A DNA stretch of 64,000 nt from Parahaliea mediterranea (GTDB taxonomy: Bacteria; Pseudomonadota; Gammaproteobacteria; Pseudomonadales; Halieaceae), in contig NZ_QEWO01000001.1 in assembly GCF_003402235.1 (NCBI RefSeq), forward strand, positions 558,001 to 622,000, in the 5' to 3' direction. Shown in pieces: positions 40,654 through 49,278 of this stretch. The first letter of the stretch is position 1. Each line of letters begins with the position of its first letter. The notes beneath the pieces are model-generated. The model did not search any database, was not told the DNA's origin, and saw nothing but the letters and a program-made list of their open reading frames with translations. The translations under genes and the position numbers were made by a program.

Positions 40654-43600
40654 CTAATCCCGCAATGAGCTCTGGGCTAAATCCAGCAACTCCCGGTTGG
40701 CCACGGCAAACATGGCAAAGTCCGGGGCGCTGGTGCCGTGCAGTTCGGCCAGCATTTCGCGCCAGCGCTTGAGCAGCGTGGCCTCCTGCCGCGCCCACTG
40801 TTTGTAGCAGCTCTCCAGGTCGCCCTCGGCGTCCCAGTGGCGCAGGGCGCCCACCGCCAGGGTGCGCTGCTGCCATTCCAGGTCTTCCAGGTAGGTGTCC
40901 CGGGCCAGGGCCTGCCATTCGTTGTCCACCTTGCTGGCCAAAATCTGGCCGCTGAACCAGTCCAGCTCCAGCTTGTCGCCCAAGTAGTAGTAGAGCTGGG
41001 CCACCTGTTCCAGGGGCGAGCCGGTCTCGCGGCTGGCGTGGATGATGCCCAGGGTGGTGTAGGCCAGCACGGCGCTGGCCACCCGGCGGGCCAGCGCCTC
41101 GCCAACACCGGCGTCGGTGTAATGGGACTCCAGCATTGTGTAGTGCTCGCGCAGGCGGCCGCGCAGCAGTTCCGGCACCAGTTCGCGCAGCTGCAACACG
41201 CCCTCGCCGAATTCGGCAATGCACTGGGTGGGCGCCAGCTCGTGGCGGCGGTTGCGCAGCAGCCAGCGCACCGCACGGCGCACCAGACGGATCAGGTTCA
41301 GCATCATCTCCATCTGCACCCGCGCGTCCACGCTGTGGTCCAGGGCTTCAATCTCTTCCCACAGCTGGCCAATGCCGTACACGTCCATCACCGTGGTGTA
41401 GGCCCGGGCCACGTCCGCCACTGGTGCCCCGGTGGCCTTGCGCTGGCGCTGCACAAAGGTCAGGCCCATGCGGTTGACGATGTCGTTGGCGATCTGGGTA
41501 CACATGATTTCGCGGTGCAGGCGGTGCACCTTCAGCTCGTCGCCGTAGCTCGCCACCAGCTGGGCCGGGAAGGCGCTGGCCACCTGTTCGGCCAGGCGCG
41601 GGTCTTTGCCGAGGTCGGAATCGATCAGTTCCTCCTTGAGCATGGCCTTGCTGTAGGACACCAGAATGGACAGCTCGGGCCGGGTCAGGCCCTTGCCCTG
41701 CACGCGCCGCTCGGCCAGCTCCTCGTCGGAGGGCAGAAATTCCAGCTCGCGGTTGAGCCGCCCGCGTGATTCCAGGTCCACAATAAAGCGCTGGTACTCG
41801 CCGTTGCGCTCGGCCGCCTGGAACTGCGCCAGGCTGATGGCCTGCACCTGGCGGTAGTTGTTCTCAAGCACCAGCTCCGCCACCGCCTCGGTCATACCCT
41901 CCAGCAGCTGGTTGCGGTGCTTGCCGGTCAAATCGCCCCGGGCCACGATGGCGTTCAGCAGGATCTTGATGTTCACCTCGTGGTCGGAGCAGTCCACCCC
42001 GCCGGCGTTGTCGATGAAGTCGGTGTTGGAGCGCCCGCCGTGCAGGCAGTACTCCACCCGCGCCAGCTGGGTCATGCCGAGGTTGCCGCCCTCGCCCACC
42101 ACCTTGCAGCGCAGCTCGTTGGCGTTCACCCGCACCGCGTCGTTGGATTTGTCGCCAACGTCGGTGTGGGACTCCAGCGACGATTTCACGTAGGTGCCAA
42201 TACCGCCGTTCCACAGCAGGTCCACTTCGGCCTTCAGGATGCGGGCAATCAGCTCGTTCGGCGTCAGCCGGCTCTCGCTGATGCCAAAGCGATCCTGCAT
42301 TTCCGGCGAAATGGTGATGGATTTTGCGGCGCGGCTGAAGATGCCACCACCGGCGGAAATCAGGCTGGTGTCGTAGTCAGTCCAGCTGGAACGCGGCAGC
42401 TCGAACAGGCGCTTGCGCTCGACATAGCTGCTGGCGGCCTCCGGCTCCGGGTCCACAAAAATGTGCAGGTGGTTGAAGGCCGCCACCAGGCGGATGTGCT
42501 CGGACAGCAGCATGCCGTTGCCAAACACATCGCCGCCCATGTCGCCAATGCCCACTGCGGTAAAGTCGCTGCGCTGCACGTCCACGCCCATTTCGCGGAA
42601 GTGGCGCTGCACCGATACCCAGGCACCGCGGGCGGTGATGCCCATTTTCTTGTGGTCGTAGCCGGCGCTGCCGCCGGAGGCGAAGGCATCCCCCAGCCAG
42701 AAGCCGTATTCCTCGGACAGGGCGTTGGCGATATCCGAGAAGGTGGCGGTGCCCTTGTCGGCCGCCACCACCAGGTAGGGGTCTTCCTCGTCCTTGCACA
42801 CCACCTGGCTGGGGCGGCGGATGCCGCTTTCCACCCGGTTGTCGGTAATGTCCAGCAAGCCGCGAATGAACAGCTTGTAGCACGCAATGCCTTCCTGCTG
42901 CACCTCGTCGCGGTTCATGTCGGTGGTGAGGTTCTTGGCCACAAAGCCGCCCTTGGCCCCCACCGGCACAATCACCGCGTTTTTCACCTGCTGGGCCTTC
43001 ACCAGCCCCAGCACCTCGGTGCGGAAGTCCTCCAGCCGGTCGGACCAGCGCAAACCACCCCGGGCCACTTTGCCACCGCGCAGGTGCACACCCTCGACCC
43101 GCGGCGAGTACACGAAAATCTCGAACATGGGCACCGGCTGCGGCACCTCGGGAATCTGCCGCGGGTCGAACTTGAACGAGAAGTACGGCTTCAGTTCACC
43201 GTTGTCGCCCTGCTGGAAGAAGTTGGTGCGCAGGGTGGCTTTGATGACGGTGATGAACTGCCGCATGATGCGGTCCTCACCGAGGTTTTCCACCTGCTCC
43301 AGCGAATCGAGAATGCGCTGTTCCACCGCCTGCTCGCGCTGATTACGCCAGTCTTCGTCGCCGTCAAACACTGGCGAGAAGCGGGTCAGGAACAGCTCCA
43401 CCAAACCGGCGGTGATGTGCAGGTGGTTGGCCATGGTTTCGGCAATGTAGTCCACGCTGTAGGGGAACTGCAGCTGCCGCAGGTAGCGGGCGTAGGCCCT
43501 GAGCAGGGCAATTTCCCGCCAGCTCAGGCGGGTGCCCAGCAGCAGGCGGTTGAAGGAGTCGTTCTCCGCCTCGCCGAACCAGATGCGGGAGAAGGCGTCC

Positions 43601-45516
43601 TCGAACTCATCGCGCACCTGCTCCAGGTCGATGTTGTTGGACAGGGAGTAGATCAGGCTGAATTCCTGGATCCAGTAGCGCTCGCCGTCCGCCGAGCGCA
43701 CCCCGTAGGGACGCTCCGACACCACCCGCAGGCCGAGGTTTTCCAGAATCGGCAGAATGTCCGACAGGGGCAGGGATTCGCCCCGGTGGTACAGGCGCAG
43801 GCGCAGCTGGTCGTCGTCTTCTTCCAGCAGGCGGTACAGCCGCATGGACAGTTCGCGCTGTTCACCCAGGCTCAACAGATCGTGTATGTCCATCACCGCC
43901 ACGCGGGCGTCGAAGTCATCGCGATAGCCGGGCGGGAAACCAGTGCCAAGGTTGCGCGCGTGGTGCTCGCCCTGCTCCTCGCCAAACTCCTCGATCAGGC
44001 GCATCCGCAGGCGATCTTCCCAGGCCAGTGTGGCTTGCACTATTTGCTCCTCAATTTCATTGACGTCGTAGTGCCGCTCGGCGGCGGGGTCTACCCGCAG
44101 CACAAAGTGGCAGCGCACCAGGATGGATTCCGAAAAATGGGTGGTGAACTCGGATTCCTCGGCGCCAAAAGCACGGGTAAGGATGTTCTGCATCACCACC
44201 CGCTGTTCGGTGGTGTAGCGGTCGCGCGGCATGTACACCAGGCAGTTCACGAATTTGCCGTGGGCGTCTTCGCGCACAAACAGGCGGGTCTGGCGTCGCT
44301 CCTGAATGCGGTTGACCGCCATCACCGTGTCGTAGAGTTCGCGAATGCTGGACTGGAACAGCTCGTCCCGGGGGAACAGCTCCAGCACCCGGGCCAGCTC
44401 GCGGCCGTCGTGCTCGCCGTCGTCCAGGCCCGACAGGGCCACCACCTGCTCCACCTTGCGGCGCAGGATGGGAATAAGCGCCGGGTTCATGGTGTACACG
44501 GTGGAGGTGAACAGGCCGATAAAGCGGTGCTGGCCCACCACCTCGCCGGCGTCGTCGAAGACTTTGATTTCCACGTAGTCCGGGTAGGCCAGGCGGTGGA
44601 TGCGCGAGCGCACCCGCGACTTGGCGAAGCTGAGCTGGCGCCGCTGCAGTTCCTCCGCCGGCATGGCGTTCAGGTCGGCCGCCAGGTCGCGGGCGCCGCT
44701 GCTGCTGCGCTCGCTGAGCAGGCCCAGGCTGCGCGCCTCGTCCACCGCCACGGCAAACTGTGAGCCGCTGCGCTCAACGGCCAGGTACTCGTAGCCGAGG
44801 AAAGTCATGTGATCCTGGCGCAGCCACTGGCAGAAGGCGGCGGCCTCGGCGCGGTAGTCCTCATCCACACAGGTACTGCTGTCGATGACCGCCGTCGCCT
44901 CCAGCAGGCGCTCGCGCATGGCGGGGAAGTCCTCCACCACCAGCGCCACCTCCGCCAGAACGCCCTCCAGTGTGGTGCGCAGCTCTTCCAACTCGGCGAC
45001 ATCCGAGTGGCGGCCAATCTCGAAGTAGAGCAGGCTCTCCCGTGACAGCCCGTCGTCTGTCCCGTCGCCCGCCTCGTCTGCCTCGCTATCGCTGAGCACG
45101 GCCTGCAGCACGTTGTCGGCGTCGCGCCTGGCCACCAGGTTGCAACTGGCCAGGGTGTGAATACGGATATTGCGCTGGTTCAGCTCGCCCCGCACCGACG
45201 CCGTGCAAAAGGGCATGTCGCGGCACAGCACCGCCAGCACGGTGTACTTGCTCTCCCAGCCGTGGCCCTGCAACTGCGGGTTGAAGATGCGCACCTTGGC
45301 GGCGGGGGCCTGCCAGTTCTCCATGAACCGCAGCAGGCCGTACAGGCAGCCGTAGAGGTTTTCCACCGAGCGGCCGCGCATGTCCTCGGCGGGAAAGCGC
45401 GACAGGAAGGTTGCTGCCAGGTTATGCAGGGACTGGCGATCATCCGCGTCGCCCCGCTTGTCGATTCGTTGCGCCAGCTCTTCCAGCAGGCTGTTCTTCA
45501 TTGCATCCCAGGCCAT
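40654..45516 (-). CDS. gdhB: NAD-specific glutamate dehydrogenase, 180-kDa class
   Basis: This 1620-aa protein is the large NAD-GDH (L-GDH180) that converts glutamate to 2-oxoglutarate and ammonia. Its length agrees with Pseudomonas and Streptomyces enzymes. ACT-like regulatory segments fill the N-terminal ~600 residues. The catalytic core around 770-1150 has RGGKVARGGLRWSDRLEDFRTEVLGLVKAQQVKNAVIVPVG, KGGFVAKNL and SAGYDHKKMGITARGAW, followed by VVGEGGNLGMTQLAR. The C-terminal helical domain is characteristic of the class. The start may be ATG 45516 or ATG 45501; neither has a strong ribosome binding site. It is divergent from the MoxR operon over 275 bp, in which a GACGT-N5-ACGTC palindrome (45608-45622) is the only marked element. 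Confidence 0.96.
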   Translation of the reverse strand: MAWDAMKNSLLEELAQRIDKRGDADDRQSLHNLAATFLSRFPAEDMRGRSVENLYGCLYGLLRFMENWQAPAAKVRIFNPQLQGHGWESKYTVLAVLCRDMPFCTASVRGELNQRNIRIHTLASCNLVARRDADNVLQAVLSDSEADEAGDGTDDGLSRESLLYFEIGRHSDVAELEELRTTLEGVLAEVALVVEDFPAMRERLLEATAVIDSSTCVDEDYRAEAAAFCQWLRQDHMTFLGYEYLAVERSGSQFAVAVDEARSLGLLSERSSSGARDLAADLNAMPAEELQRRQLSFAKSRVRSRIHRLAYPDYVEIKVFDDAGEVVGQHRFIGLFTSTVYTMNPALIPILRRKVEQVVALSGLDDGEHDGRELARVLELFPRDELFQSSIRELYDTVMAVNRIQERRQTRLFVREDAHGKFVNCLVYMPRDRYTTEQRVVMQNILTRAFGAEESEFTTHFSESILVRCHFVLRVDPAAERHYDVNEIEEQIVQATLAWEDRLRMRLIEEFGEEQGEHHARNLGTGFPPGYRDDFDARVAVMDIHDLLSLGEQRELSMRLYRLLEEDDDQLRLRLYHRGESLPLSDILPILENLGLRVVSERPYGVRSADGERYWIQEFSLIYSLSNNIDLEQVRDEFEDAFSRIWFGEAENDSFNRLLLGTRLSWREIALLRAYARYLRQLQFPYSVDYIAETMANHLHITAGLVELFLTRFSPVFDGDEDWRNQREQAVEQRILDSLEQVENLGEDRIMRQFITVIKATLRTNFFQQGDNGELKPYFSFKFDPRQIPEVPQPVPMFEIFVYSPRVEGVHLRGGKVARGGLRWSDRLEDFRTEVLGLVKAQQVKNAVIVPVGAKGGFVAKNLTTDMNRDEVQQEGIACYKLFIRGLLDITDNRVESGIRRPSQVVCKDEEDPYLVVAADKGTATFSDIANALSEEYGFWLGDAFASGGSAGYDHKKMGITARGAWVSVQRHFREMGVDVQRSDFTAVGIGDMGGDVFGNGMLLSEHIRLVAAFNHLHIFVDPEPEAASSYVERKRLFELPRSSWTDYDTSLISAGGGIFSRAAKSITISPEMQDRFGISESRLTPNELIARILKAEVDLLWNGGIGTYVKSSLESHTDVGDKSNDAVRVNANELRCKVVGEGGNLGMTQLARVEYCLHGGRSNTDFIDNAGGVDCSDHEVNIKILLNAIVARGDLTGKHRNQLLEGMTEAVAELVLENNYRQVQAISLAQFQAAERNGEYQRFIVDLESRGRLNRELEFLPSDEELAERRVQGKGLTRPELSILVSYSKAMLKEELIDSDLGKDPRLAEQVASAFPAQLVASYGDELKVHRLHREIMCTQIANDIVNRMGLTFVQRQRKATGAPVADVARAYTTVMDVYGIGQLWEEIEALDHSVDARVQMEMMLNLIRLVRRAVRWLLRNRRHELAPTQCIAEFGEGVLQLRELVPELLRGRLREHYTMLESHYTDAGVGEALARRVASAVLAYTTLGIIHASRETGSPLEQVAQLYYYLGDKLELDWFSGQILASKVDNEWQALARDTYLEDLEWQQRTLAVGALRHWDAEGDLESCYKQWARQEATLLKRWREMLAELHGTSAPDFAMFAVANRELLDLAQSSLRD

Positions 45517-45791
45517 CGGATTCTTGCGGACTCCATTTTTATGGCGAAAAACAGGGCCTTTACGGCCTCAATCGTTGTCGCCTAGTCTAGTTCAAATACC
45601 CAGCCCTGACGTTAGTTACGTCTGGAACTTTTACACAGCGCACCAGTCACACACCCGTCACAAATACAGCCCGGCCACCGGTTTGGCCTGCGCCCGGGCA
45701 TTCGCTAGAATCCGGCGCTTGCCCGGGCAGGACCCGGGTAGCCCCATCCATTGCAAACCGGCACAACCGGACACGAATAACAGGAGACCGC

Positions 45792-46748
45792 GTGGCAAGC
45801 GCAGAGCTAAGAGCACTGGAAAGCTGGCTCAGCCAGCAGATCATCGGCCAGGCCCACCTGGTGCAACGCCTTATCATCGCCCTGCTGGCCGACGGCCACC
45901 TGCTGGTGGAAGGGGCGCCTGGGCTGGCCAAAACCCGCGCCATCAAATCCCTGGCCGACGGCATAGAGGGCAGCTTTCACCGGGTGCAGTTCACCCCGGA
46001 CCTGCTGCCCGGTGATGTCACCGGCACCGAAATCTATCGCCCCCAACAGGGCAGCTTCCACTTCCAGCCGGGGCCGGTGTTCCACAACCTGGTGCTGGCA
46101 GACGAGGTGAACCGTGCGCCGGCCAAGGTACAGTCGGCCCTGCTGGAAGCCATGGCCGAGCGCCAGGTGAGCGTGGGCAGCGAAACCTACGCCCTGCCCG
46201 AGCTGTTCCTGGTGATGGCCACCCAGAACCCCATCGAGCAGGAGGGCACCTACCCACTGCCCGAAGCCCAGCTCGACCGCTTTTTGCTGCATGTCAAAGT
46301 GGGCTATCCCGACGCCACGGCCGAGCGCGACATTCTGCGCCTGACCCGCGCCGAGGCCGCCCACAGCAACGTCGCACCGCCCCCGCCCTTGTCGCAGCAG
46401 GCCGTGTTCGAGGCGCGCCGGGAGGTGCTTGGCCTGCACATGGCCGACGCCGTGGAGGAGTACATCGTGCAGCTGGTGATAGCCACCCGGGAGCCCGGGC
46501 ACTACAGCAGCGAACTGGCGGGCTGGATTGAATTTGGCGGCAGCCCCCGCGCCACCATCGCCCTGGACCGCTGCGCCCGCGCCCACGCCTGGCTGGCCGG
46601 GCGCGACTTTGTTTCGCCGGACGACGTGCAGGCCGTGGCCGGCGATGTCCTGCGCCACCGCCTGCTGCTGAGCTTTGAGGCGGAGGCCAGCGGCGTCACA
46701 CCCGATGCGGTGATTGCCGAACTGCTCGGCCGGGTGCCGGTGGCCTGA
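45792..46748 (+). CDS. MoxR-type AAA+ ATPase
   Basis: This 318-aa protein starts at GTG with CAGGAGACCGC. It has Walker A GAPGLAKT (41-48), Walker B LVLADEVNRA, sensor 1 FLVMATQNPIEQEGTYPLPEAQLDRFL and the C-terminal lid, the complete AAA_3 MoxR pattern. MoxR ATPases act as chaperones that mature or activate VWA-domain partners. It heads an operon with DUF58, DUF4381 and Bat genes, the standard gene order for this system. TAGAAT near 45711 is a possible -10. Cytosolic. Confidence 0.95.
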   Translation: MASAELRALESWLSQQIIGQAHLVQRLIIALLADGHLLVEGAPGLAKTRAIKSLADGIEGSFHRVQFTPDLLPGDVTGTEIYRPQQGSFHFQPGPVFHNLVLADEVNRAPAKVQSALLEAMAERQVSVGSETYALPELFLVMATQNPIEQEGTYPLPEAQLDRFLLHVKVGYPDATAERDILRLTRAEAAHSNVAPPPPLSQQAVFEARREVLGLHMADAVEEYIVQLVIATREPGHYSSELAGWIEFGGSPRATIALDRCARAHAWLAGRDFVSPDDVQAVAGDVLRHRLLLSFEAEASGVTPDAVIAELLGRVPVA

Positions 46749-46758
46749 GCCGGCTGGC

Positions 46759-47712
46759 ATGTCGCAACACACCCTGCCACACAACCTGCAGCTCCCCCCG
46801 CGCGGCGCCTACTGCGAACTGGCGGCGTTGATCGGCCTGCGCCTGCTGGGCAGCCAGCTGGACCTCGGCCGGCGCAAGCGCGCCCTGAACCAGCTCACCG
46901 GCCCCAACAAATCGAGCTTCCGCGGCCGTGGCATCGACTTTGAAGAGGTGCGCGGCTACCAGGCCGGTGATGACATCCGTTCAATCGACTGGCGGGTCAC
47001 CGCCCGCACCGGCAGCGCCCACACCAAGCTGTTTCGCGAGGAGCGCGAACGCCCGGTGCTGATTGCCATCGACCAGCGCAACAGCCTGTTCTTTGGCTCG
47101 CGCCACTGCTTCAAGTCGGTTCTGGCAGCCCACCTCGGCGCCCTGCTGGCCTGGAGCGCGCTGGACCGGGGCGATAGGGTGGGCGCGCTGCTGTTCAACG
47201 GCACAGAGCACCGGGAAATTCGCCCCCGCCGCAGCCGCCGCAATGTGCTGGCCATACTGTCGGCCATTACCGAGTACAACCACCGCCTGCCGCTCGCAGC
47301 CAGCGCCAGCGATGGCAGCTTCAGCGACATGCTGGGTCACCTGCGCCGGGTGGCGCGCCCGGGCAGCAGCATCTACCTGATCAGCGACTTTCACAACGCC
47401 GCCCGCGATGGCGCCAGCGAACACCTCTACCAGCTCGCCCGCCACTGCGAGATTACCGCCATGGCCTGTCACGATCCGTTGGAGCAGGAGCTTCCACGTG
47501 CCGGCGTTTACGCCGTTACCGATGGCCAGCAACGGGCACAACTCAGCACCGCCGATGCTAATCTGCGCCGGAAGTTCGCAGAACAGGCCAGAGCCGAGGC
47601 GGGCCAACTGGCAGAAGACCTGCAGCGCCTTGGCATCCCCCTGCTGGCCTTCTCCACCACCAGCGCACCCTTTCCACTGCTGCAGCACTACTACGGCGCG
47701 GGTAAGCACTGA
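46759..47712 (+). CDS. DUF58 domain protein
   Basis: This 317-aa protein begins 10 bp after moxR. It has the DUF58 core GRGIDFEEVRGYQAGDDIRSIDWRVTARTGSAHTKLFREERERPV, which leads into a VWA-like fold (LIAIDQRNSLFFGSRHCFKSVLAAHLGALLAWSALDRGDRVGALLF). The MIDAS serines are not in the classical DxSxS form (DQRNS). It is a regular partner of MoxR in operons that also encode Bat proteins and may be the ATPase's client. No transmembrane segment is evident in this version, so it should be cytosolic. It overlaps nothing and ends 1 bp before the next start. Confidence 0.92.
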   Translation: MSQHTLPHNLQLPPRGAYCELAALIGLRLLGSQLDLGRRKRALNQLTGPNKSSFRGRGIDFEEVRGYQAGDDIRSIDWRVTARTGSAHTKLFREERERPVLIAIDQRNSLFFGSRHCFKSVLAAHLGALLAWSALDRGDRVGALLFNGTEHREIRPRRSRRNVLAILSAITEYNHRLPLAASASDGSFSDMLGHLRRVARPGSSIYLISDFHNAARDGASEHLYQLARHCEITAMACHDPLEQELPRAGVYAVTDGQQRAQLSTADANLRRKFAEQARAEAGQLAEDLQRLGIPLLAFSTTSAPFPLLQHYYGAGKH

Positions 47713-47713
47713 C

Positions 47714-48193
47714 ATGCAGGCGAACGACCCCCTGGCCAATCTGCAGCCCCTGCGCACACCGGTCGAACCCGGCTGGTGGCCCCCGGCCCCCGGCTGGTGG
47801 GTGCTGGCGGCGCTGTTAGTGCTGCTAATGGCGCTGGCGCTGTGGGTGCTGTGGCGCCGCCACCAGCGCCGCCGCTATCGCCGCCAGGCGCTGGTTGCGC
47901 TGGCGCAGTTGCAGGCCACCTGGCCGGCAGATGACGACGCCGGCTTCAGCGCCCAGTGCAACCGCCTATTAAAAGCCGTGGCGCTGCGCAGCTTCCCGCG
48001 CACCGATGTGGCCGCCCTGTCGGGCCGGCCCTGGCGCGACTTTCTGAATACCACCGTCAACAGCGCAAAAGGCGGGCTGTTTCCCGAGGACTTTGGCGAG
48101 CAGCACTACCGCCCCCAGGCGCCGGCGCCGGCGCGCAATGCCCTCTACCACAGCAGCCGCCGGTGGATTCAAAAGCACGAGGCGACCCTGTGA
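47714..48193 (+). CDS. DUF4381 domain membrane protein
   Basis: This 159-aa protein has PLANLQPLRTPVEPGWWPPAPGWWVLAALL at its N-terminus, a single transmembrane helix at about 28-48 and an Arg-rich cytosolic stop (WRRHQRRRYRRQA). The C-terminal soluble helical region contains FSAQCNRLLKAVALRSFPR and LSGRPWRDFLN, the usual signature of DUF4381 in Bat operons. It sits between the DUF58 and BatA genes with a 1-bp gap and a 4-bp GTGA overlap, so translation is coupled. The likely role is a membrane adaptor of the MoxR/VWA assembly; no enzymatic motif is present. Confidence 0.88.
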   Translation: MQANDPLANLQPLRTPVEPGWWPPAPGWWVLAALLVLLMALALWVLWRRHQRRRYRRQALVALAQLQATWPADDDAGFSAQCNRLLKAVALRSFPRTDVAALSGRPWRDFLNTTVNSAKGGLFPEDFGEQHYRPQAPAPARNALYHSSRRWIQKHEATL

Positions 48194-49278
48194 TTGAATG
48201 GCAATGGCCCTGGATGCTCCTGCTGCTGCCCCTGCCCTGGCTGGCGCGGCGCCTGCTGCCCAGGCTCGATACCCAGCAAGTCGCCCTGCGTACTCCCTTC
48301 TTCGACCAGTGGCAGGATCTGGGCGACAAAGGCAGTGATTCACCCGACCGGCGCGGCTGGGCGCTGCTGGCCTGCCTGGCCCTGCTGTGGCTGTTACTGC
48401 TGCTGGCGGCGGCCCGCCCCCAGTGGATTGGCGAGGCGATCGAGCTGCCCAACAGCGGCCGCGACCTGATGCTGGCCGTTGATATCTCCGGCAGCATGCG
48501 CATGGAAGACATGCTGGTCGGCCAGCGCCAGTTGCGGCGTATCGACGCGGTGAAAGTGGTGGGCGCCGACTTTATCGACCGCCGCGCCGGGGACCGCCTG
48601 GGGCTGATCCTGTTCGGCAGCCGGGCCTATGTGCAGTCGCCCCTCAGTTTTGACACCGACACCGTGGGCAGCTTTCTGCAGGAGGCCCAGATTGGCTTTG
48701 CCGGGCAGGAGACCGCCATCGGCGATGCCATTGGCCTGGCCGTCAAACGCCTGAAAGAGCGCCCCGCCGAAAGCCGGGTGCTGGTGTTGCTCACCGACGG
48801 CCAGGACACCGCCAGTTCGGTGCAGCCGCTGGACGCCGCCCGCCTGGCACAAACCCTGGGCATCCGGATATACACCATCGGCATTGGCGCCGACCGGCTC
48901 ACCCTGCCGGGCCTGTTCGGCTCCAGCTTTGGCAGCCGCCAGGTGAACCCCTCCGCCGAGCTTGACGAAGAGGGCCTGCAACAGATTGCGGACCTGACCG
49001 GCGGGCGCTACTTCCGCGCCCGCGACCCCCAGGAACTGGTGGGTATCTACCAGCTGCTGGACCAGCTGGAGCCGGTGGAACAGGACAGCGCCACCTACCG
49101 GCCCCGCCAGGCGCTGGGGCACTGGCCGCTGGCCGGCGCCCTGCTGCTGAGCTTTTTGCTGGCCCTGCGCCACTGCTATCGCCAGGGGCTGTTTGAGCGC
49201 GCCCGTGCGCGCGGCGAAGCGCCGGCTGAACGCAGCACCACTGCACCCACTGCCGCGCGCCGGGGGGCTGGGCCATGA
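48190..49278 (+). CDS. batA: BatA-type VWA membrane protein
   Basis: This 362-aa protein starts at a GTG overlapping the previous stop. Two N-terminal transmembrane segments (~5-25 and ~57-77) are followed by a VWA domain with an intact MIDAS DISGSM (Asp98, Ser100, Ser102), later TAIGDAIGLAVKRL and LVLLTDGQDTASS. A third transmembrane segment lies near 315-335. The VWA domain would face the periplasm. Bat proteins, first named from Bacteroides aerotolerance, appear to form a membrane complex with MoxR activity. The next gene overlaps by 4 bp. Confidence 0.92.
   Translation: MIEWQWPWMLLLLPLPWLARRLLPRLDTQQVALRTPFFDQWQDLGDKGSDSPDRRGWALLACLALLWLLLLLAAARPQWIGEAIELPNSGRDLMLAVDISGSMRMEDMLVGQRQLRRIDAVKVVGADFIDRRAGDRLGLILFGSRAYVQSPLSFDTDTVGSFLQEAQIGFAGQETAIGDAIGLAVKRLKERPAESRVLVLLTDGQDTASSVQPLDAARLAQTLGIRIYTIGIGADRLTLPGLFGSSFGSRQVNPSAELDEEGLQQIADLTGGRYFRARDPQELVGIYQLLDQLEPVEQDSATYRPRQALGHWPLAGALLLSFLLALRHCYRQGLFERARARGEAPAERSTTAPTAARRGAGP

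Noticed and set aside
41917-44763. 948-codon plus-strand open frame inside gdhB
   Set aside because: Antisense of the glutamate dehydrogenase; no recognisable domain or ribosome binding site, explained by GC-rich codon bias.
45608-45622. GACGT-N5-ACGTC inverted repeat between gdhB and moxR
   Set aside because: Five-base arms occur often by chance; recorded only in the gdhB entry.
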